DNA from: Phoronis pallida
Taxonomy: Eukaryota; Phoronida; Phoronidae
NCBI GenBank assembly: GCA_028565715.1
Contig: JAOXYC010211461.1
Span: 1-11,315 of the forward strand
Length of the DNA stretch: 11,315 nucleotides
Reading direction: 5' to 3'
The stretch's first letter is position 1, and each line of letters starts with the position of its first letter. The position numbers and the translations under genes are program-made. Shown one piece after another: positions 7,701 to 11,315 of this stretch. The notes beneath the pieces are model-generated. The model did no database searches. It was not told the DNA's origin and worked only from the letters and a program-made list of their open reading frames with translations.

Positions 7701-8141
7701 ATTGTTTAATACCCCGTAGTCATAATATTATTTATATATAGTTGAAAAATATAGCTTGTGTTTGTTTTTCAACTTCTTTGATTTATTGGGCTGCACTCGT
7801 CTCAATGTAAACTCAAATATGTTGAAATATGAAAATGATATTCACTGTATGAGAACACAAACATTTTGTAGAATTTCCTAATGAGACCACGAGTTTTAAT
7901 AAGTACATTTCAATAAATTGATAAAAGTTCTTGCATGTTTTCATATGTTTCTTGGACTGTAGACGATCTAGTAGTACAATGTAATTACATTATTCCCAGG
8001 TCTCCGCCAAGACGTTCTCCACCTCGTCGCTCGCCACCAAGAAGAAGGAGCCGGACTCCACCACGCAAAAGGTCAAAGTCAAGGTCAGAGTCTCCCGCTA
8101 AGAAACGTGGCCGTAGATCAAAGTCAAGCTCCAGTGATTAG
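4791..8141 (+). CDS. RNPS1: RNA-binding protein RNPS1 with Ser-rich domain, six exons, complete
   Basis: Nuclear SR-like protein. In animals RNPS1 joins SAP18 and ACIN1 or PNN in the ASAP/PSAP complexes, which associate with the exon junction complex and affect splicing and nonsense-mediated decay. The coding segments 4791-4792, 5566-5679, 5978-6133, 6674-6921, 7556-7694 and 8000-8141 join to 801 nt, 266 residues plus TAG (human 305). In order: a basic RS N-terminus with RGRDKKRRRSASSGS (24-38), an almost pure Ser/Gly tract (39-86), one RRM (about 110-188) with RNP2-like VHIGRL at 111-116 and RNP1-like RGFAYVEY at 151-158, the hallmark HMDGGQIDGQEIT (170-182), then an Arg/Ser/Pro tail with repeated RRSPP. 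All introns are GT-AG. The start ATG is split by intron 1. Identity is firm from the RRM. Confidence 0.95.
5258..5495. repeat. Inverted-repeat cluster in RNPS1 intron 1, related to the 4181-4280 element
   Basis: GTACAAGTCGAATA at 5424-5437 followed by GGTCCCTCGT repeats the arm of the 4181-4280 element. Downstream TTCCCG...CGTTATTCAGTCA (5455-5474) is roughly the reverse complement of TGACTGAATAACGGGAA (5300-5316) and, in part, of TGACTGAAT at 5487-5495. A further imperfect pair is TGTGACGATGCGCG with CGCGAGTCGTCATA (5276-5343). It looks like a longer or rearranged member of the same family; the far terminus is not found. The open frames here are not coding. Confidence 0.6.
5566..5679 (+). 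CDS. RNPS1: RNPS1 exon 2 (residues 1-39)
   Basis: The acceptor is ATTGTTTCAG before 5566 and the donor is GTAGAC from 5680. The exon is 114 nt, phase 2 at both ends. It reads ARSRSKSPVAVKKKG and later ERGRDKKRRRSASSGS, matching human RGRDKTRKRRSASSGS. Confidence 0.93.
5978..6133 (+). CDS. RNPS1: RNPS1 exon 3, Ser/Gly-rich tract (residues 39-91)
   Basis: The acceptor is TTTGTTTCAG before 5978 and the donor is GTATTT from 6134. The exon is 156 nt, phase 2 at both ends. It encodes about 30 serines among G, R and D residues, then RSPTRRKSR. This matches the poly-Ser domain of RNPS1. Another frame here gives a valine/glycine-rich shadow. Confidence 0.92.
6134..6673 (+). other. RNPS1 intron 3, nothing else recognised
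   Basis: A 540-base GT-AG intron, AT-rich, without recognisable repeat, RNA gene or conserved exon. Short open frames across its ends are exon read-through. Confidence 0.7.
6674..6921 (+). CDS. RNPS1: RNPS1 exon 4, most of the RRM (residues 91-174)
   Basis: The acceptor is CTCTTAG before 6674 and the donor is a perfect GTAAGT from 6922. The exon is 248 nt, running phase 2 to phase 1. KPTKVHIGRLTRNV is nearly identical to human RNPS1, and RGFAYVEY is the RNP1-like strand. A run of minus-strand codons here is only a shadow. Confidence 0.96.
6950..7313. repeat. Interspersed repeat with four TAAGCGCCCC motifs in RNPS1 intron 4
   Basis: TAAGCGCCCC occurs at 6951, 6970, 7007 and 7301, all on the plus strand. 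Three copies lie within 70 bases next to the exon 4 donor, and one lies about 290 bases on, bracketing ordinary AT-rich sequence. The GC-rich motif stands out from the AT-rich intron. It may mark an inserted element; class not assigned. Confidence 0.55.
7556..7694 (+). CDS. RNPS1: RNPS1 exon 5, end of RRM and start of tail (residues 174-220)
   Basis: The acceptor is TGTCTAACAG before 7556 and the donor is GTGTGT from 7695. The exon is 139 nt. GQIDGQEITAAPVLAP completes the RRM, matching human GQIDGQEITATAVLAP. RPPPRRSP and PPPRWGRQSPPRYRR begin the Arg/Pro tail. It is not visible as a long open frame. Confidence 0.95.
8000..8141 (+). CDS. RNPS1: RNPS1 exon 6, RS/P tail and stop (residues 220-266)
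   Basis: The acceptor is TTATTCCCAG before 8000 and the stop is TAG at 8139-8141. It encodes three SPPRR repeats, then RSRTPPRKRSKSRSESP and a terminal run of serines ending in D. The tail is a likely SR-kinase substrate (inferred from composition). Confidence 0.94.
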
Positions 8142-8550
8142 AAGGACATTTTCTATGCAATAAATGGTGGGACTTTGTATCTGTGAATTCCGGTTAACAA
8201 CTGTTGGTAGTGAGGATGGTGACGAATTGAAGGAAATCACATGTAGAAAAACATTAACAAATCATCAAGCCTGGCCAAGGCATGGATTACTAATAACTGA
8301 CACCAAAAGGCACTGAAGCAAAACAAAGTGAAATGAAGGTTTTTCCAGTTTTCTTATGAGAGTATGAAATGCAGGGTCAGGTGACCTTTTTGGGGTTATT
8401 GAATTTTCCCGATTGACCTGGGTCTCTTTAGGTCAAGTGAGAGATTTTGATGATTTTTTTATGACATTTTGGTAATGTAGATTAGAATATTTGTTTTAAA
8501 ATGTGTAAATAGATGTCTTTAATAAATGTTTTTGTAAAGCATTTTAATTT
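8142..8550 (+). other. RNPS1: RNPS1 3' untranslated region
   Basis: It runs from the stop codon to shortly after the poly(A) signal at 8521. AATAAA also occurs at 8159-8164, only 17 bases after the stop, and could give a very short alternative 3' end. The stretch is A/T-rich without open frames. Confidence 0.65.
8521..8526 (+). terminator. Polyadenylation signal AATAAA, RNPS1
   Basis: Canonical hexamer followed within 30 bases by T/GT-rich sequence (TGTTTTTGT, TTTTGTTTTTG), the usual downstream element. Cleavage is expected near 8540-8550. Confidence 0.65.
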
Positions 8551-10244
8551 TGTTTTTGAAGCTCCTTTAAATTGCGGTGTTTAACACAAAAATCTAACTA
8601 TGACACAGGTGTTCAGTTGAAAACTTATGTCCAGTTTTAAGAAAGCTTATAGTGGTTTTTAGCCACTAAAAATTGAATTTCTTTCAACTTTTTAATTAAG
8701 AATTCATAATTAGACAACAAAAGTTTTCCGCACAGTTACTGTGATTGAAGTTGAATTTTGTGTAATGGCAGCAACTTTAAATTGCTTGAGTCATTTGAGT
8801 TGCCCTCTAAAATCATTTGTAAAAACAGTGCAAAGTAATCAATGCTCAATCAGTTTAGTTAATTGGTTCATTTGAGTCAATATCAAAAGCCCATGTACTG
8901 ATTTCTTTTTGGGTCTATTGAACACATGTTAATGACTTCTATCACTTGATTGGTTGAAATATTGAAAATAGGCCAGGTTCTAACATGACAAAATTAACCT
9001 TTTACCTTGGGCTATTGATTTTTGGCACTGGACACAAACTATTATCCATTATTGTAACAATAGTATGTCTAACAATTAATAAAGGGCTGATAATCAATAT
9101 TGAATATTTATGTCAGTACAGTATTTCTTTAGATAAAAAACCTTTCACTCTTTCCATGAAATACAGATTTTTGAATTATTAATTTTCTGAAATCAAATAT
9201 TAGTGGCGGGGTTGTTTATAGTTTACAATTTATTGTCGTCTGTTCAATAAGAGATCACATGTCTGTTTCATTGTCTTTGTGATGTATTGACTTGATGAAC
9301 TGGGCAGGTATTGAAATGTTTACAGTAGACAGCCTCAATGGGATCTTTGATTATTGAATCTGATTGAAAGTTACTAATTCAGCTGCTGAGTCATATTGAA
9401 TTCTTTGGCGAGACTGGATGATGTGATGAAGAAAATGTACTGTAAATGTAACTGACTTGCATGTAAGTTAATTTAACTTTCTTTAAAGTCATACATTGCT
9501 ACTTACGAATGTGAAATTATCAACCATTGAATGAGGCCAATTGCGTTGAAATTGTTGTTACAAATTGCATCCTCACATTCATCTCAACGAATAACTACCT
9601 TTGCTTCTTCCAGAAATCTCTTTACAGGCCGCCTATGTGACTTGATGAATTATCTTGACGGGGCATCAAGATAACTGAGATCAACTGTAACGTATTAACT
9701 TTGCGTTTTCCATAAAGAATGAACTGGTAGTAACACAAAAGAAACAGATGAAAACGTCGTATATCAATAATTGATAATTCTACATTCGTAAATAGCATTG
9801 TGTGCATTTAAATGTCATTTTGTAAGACTTTTGCACACACTATCATGATAAACCTTTGTTTGCTTTTGATTGAGCTGAATCTTGATATCTGATTATTTGC
9901 AAATAATGAACTTCCTGTAAATTATAGCCAGGGCAGTGTTTTATTTATGAATTTGGAATGTTTTTCACTTATAAATTCAAATGTAGTTTTGCAAATTTTC
10001 TAGATCTGCTTGCTCAAAGCAATGAGCTCAAAGCTTCAGTATCATTAAACACGGAAAGTATCTTGGCCTTGATTTTCCAAACTTGTGTTATGATTAACGC
10101 AATTAGTATTTCCAATCAAAATTGTAACTTAAAGAAAGCAGGAACTACATTTTTGTCATGCAGGTACATGAAGACATTGAATTTACACTTAGTAGCCATT
10201 CTTCTCAAATCATCTTTTCGTTTTAAAGCACAAAACCATTCAGC
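8551..10244. other. Intergenic region between RNPS1 and the CARD gene
   Basis: About 1.7 kb, AT-rich. I see no exon with recognisable protein. The open frames at 8985-9182, 9622-9807 and 9958-10266 have no family features. Small hairpins occur: AGTGG/CCACT around 8651-8667, and TTATCTTGA/TCAAGATAA at 9650-9674. The right end should hold the promoter and 5'UTR of the CARD gene. CATTCAG just before 10244 could be a 5'UTR acceptor. Confidence 0.6.
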
Positions 10245-10572
10245 ATGGAAAATATTGACAAACTGAAAGACAAGCCTATGACCAGTCATCACAAGGAAAT
10301 CTTGAGACAAAACAGAGTTCTTCTAACAGATGACATAGACCCTGAAATAGTGTGTAACTATCTTCTGCAAGATGGGCTTATAAGCCCACATATCTATGAT
10401 GAGGTTCTTGAGAGCCGAGTGACGAGGAGGACTAGGAATTCATATCTGTTGAATATCTTGGAATCGAGGAGTGATGCAGCGTTTTACTCTCTCATGAAAG
10501 CTATCAAGGAGGGTTCTGGTCAGAGTTATATAGTGAAGAAGTTGGAGAGGGATGATTCCAATAAAAATATCC
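10245..10572 (+). CDS. CARD protein coding exon 1 (residues 1-110)
   Basis: It contains the entire CARD. It ends ATC C before a perfect GTAAGT donor (10573), phase 1. The following 25 or so residues of open frame up to 10646 are intron read-through. Confidence 0.82.
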
Positions 10573-11017
10573 GTAAGTTTTTTATTATAAATCACAGAAC
10601 CTTTGTATGTTCTTATTTGTATATGGATATCTTGATATGTAGATGAGGTGCACTCACTATGTAGCCTTTTAGCATAGGTTTGTACTGCAAAGAAAAGTGA
10701 GCCAAAACGTCATTTTTCTTTCAAATACAATTTTTTCAATGTCTGTGAAACCAAATGTTAAGTTTACAATTAATTCCAATTTTTCACCATGGTTCTTATT
10801 TTCTCTAGGACCCAAAGTGAAACTACGACAGTCCAACAGCCTGCCTAATGTATTCCCAGCCAGACAGCCTGTTACTAGGAAGTTATCAGTGTCGGATTTG
10901 AAACCAGCTTCAGAAGAGAGTGAAGGGAGTTCTTCATCAGACTCTGATACAACTACTAGCGAGAGCAGTGATGAGGACGTGGAAGATGATGGCTTCATGG
11001 ATGATGACCAATATCTG
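10245..11017 (+). CDS. CARD-domain protein with acidic Ser-rich linker, 5' two coding exons, incomplete
   Basis: Exons 10245-10572 and 10809-11017 join with GT-AG splicing to 179 residues. Residues about 14-98 look like a caspase recruitment domain of the caspase-2/CRADD type: HHKEILRQNRVLL, then IVCNYLLQDGLIS, IYDEVLES and LLNILESRSDAAFYSLMKAI. CARDs assemble death-fold signalling complexes by homotypic binding. The second exon gives a basic stretch with RKLS (133-136), then a Ser/Asp/Glu-rich segment (144-176) with CK2-like SSDSD and SSDEDVEDD. The start ATG has a good context (AGCATGG) and an in-frame TAA 21 bases upstream. The gene leaves the window after a GTGAGT donor. The partner domain is unseen, so initiator caspase, adaptor or another CARD protein all remain possible. 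Confidence 0.8.
10809..11017 (+). CDS. CARD protein coding exon 2, linker (residues 110-179)
   Basis: The acceptor is TTTTCTCTAG before 10809, and the donor is a consensus GTGAGT from 11018. The exon is 209 nt, phase 1 to phase 0. It encodes a disordered, first basic and then strongly acidic linker ending MDDDQYL. The opposite-strand open frame here mirrors the Ser/Asp codons. Confidence 0.78.
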
Positions 11018-11204
11018 GTGAGTTTTAAGAAGTTAAAAAATGCACAATGAAATTTTTGTTCAATCTGCTATTTGAGTAAAAGATTGTAGCTTGCTTTTAA
11101 TGACACACTATTTCAGAATAGATTATTCTTTTTTCAAAAAAATCAAAGTCTGTTAAAGGGGGTCACAGTTCTGTCAAAGTCGGGTTGGACACAGATTCGC
11201 TGTT

Positions 11205-11271
11205 TTTAAACTAGCGCGTTTTGTTGGCTAATTTTTGATTTAAACTAGCGCGTTTTGTTGGCTAATTTTTG
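11205..11271. repeat. Tandem duplication, two copies of a 34-bp unit
   Basis: TTTAAACTAGCGCGTTTTGT plus GGCTAATTTTTG occurs at 11205-11237 and again, identically, at 11239-11271. It lies in the second intron of the CARD gene. The identity of the copies suggests recent origin. Confidence 0.85.
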
Positions 11272-11315
11272 GCTTGAAATACTCATATTGGTGTGCTCTT
11301 TCATATTCAAAAGAA

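Noticed and set aside
8371-8438. AGGTGACC and TGACCT...AGGTCA as nuclear-receptor half-sites
   Set aside because: They lie in the RNPS1 3'UTR, and six-base half-sites with irregular spacing are expected by chance.
9958-10266. 102-codon open frame upstream of the CARD start
   Set aside because: It overlaps the CARD start in another frame and has no recognisable domain.
10669-10998. Minus-strand Ser-rich open frame opposite CARD exon 2
   Set aside because: Its Ser-rich start is the reverse complement of the GAT/AGT/TCA-rich acidic linker, and it extends into intron.
1-11315. CRISPR arrays, prophage, bacterial operon signals
   Set aside because: The window is clearly intron-bearing animal DNA. 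The repeats are inverted elements, not regularly spaced direct repeats.

Overview
This is eukaryotic nuclear DNA from an animal. It is AT-rich, with small exons, GT-AG introns of roughly 0.2-0.8 kb, and many short foldback elements in non-coding sequence. The three genes are animal-type. The proteins differ clearly from the human ones, and introns carry tRNA-derived and MITE-like repeats, so a non-vertebrate metazoan (perhaps a marine invertebrate such as a mollusc) is likely. The species cannot be fixed from the sequence.

Layout. Positions 1-3564, minus strand: a seven-exon gene for the eEF2-lysine methyltransferase EEF2KMT (FAM86 family). All of it is present except perhaps the last few codons, which run off the left edge. 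Positions 3565-4790: intergenic DNA between two divergently transcribed genes, containing a 100-bp foldback element with an 8-bp target-site duplication. Positions 4791-8141, plus strand: a complete RNPS1 gene (Ser/Arg-rich region, one RRM, Arg/Ser/Pro tail), with its 3'UTR and a poly(A) signal near 8521. Positions 8550-10244: intergenic, no gene recognised. Positions 10245-11017, plus strand: the first two coding exons of a CARD protein with an acidic serine-rich linker, which continues off the right edge.

The three genes have unrelated housekeeping or signalling roles: translation-factor methylation, exon-junction/splicing complexes, and death-fold signalling. There is no operon logic. The most informative points are gene-structural: a GC-AG intron in EEF2KMT supported by the protein reading, an RNPS1 start codon split AT|G by the first intron, and an extra hydrophilic block of about 40 residues inside the EEF2KMT catalytic domain. 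Several unrelated inverted-repeat elements lie in introns and intergenic DNA. I found no convincing new biological system.
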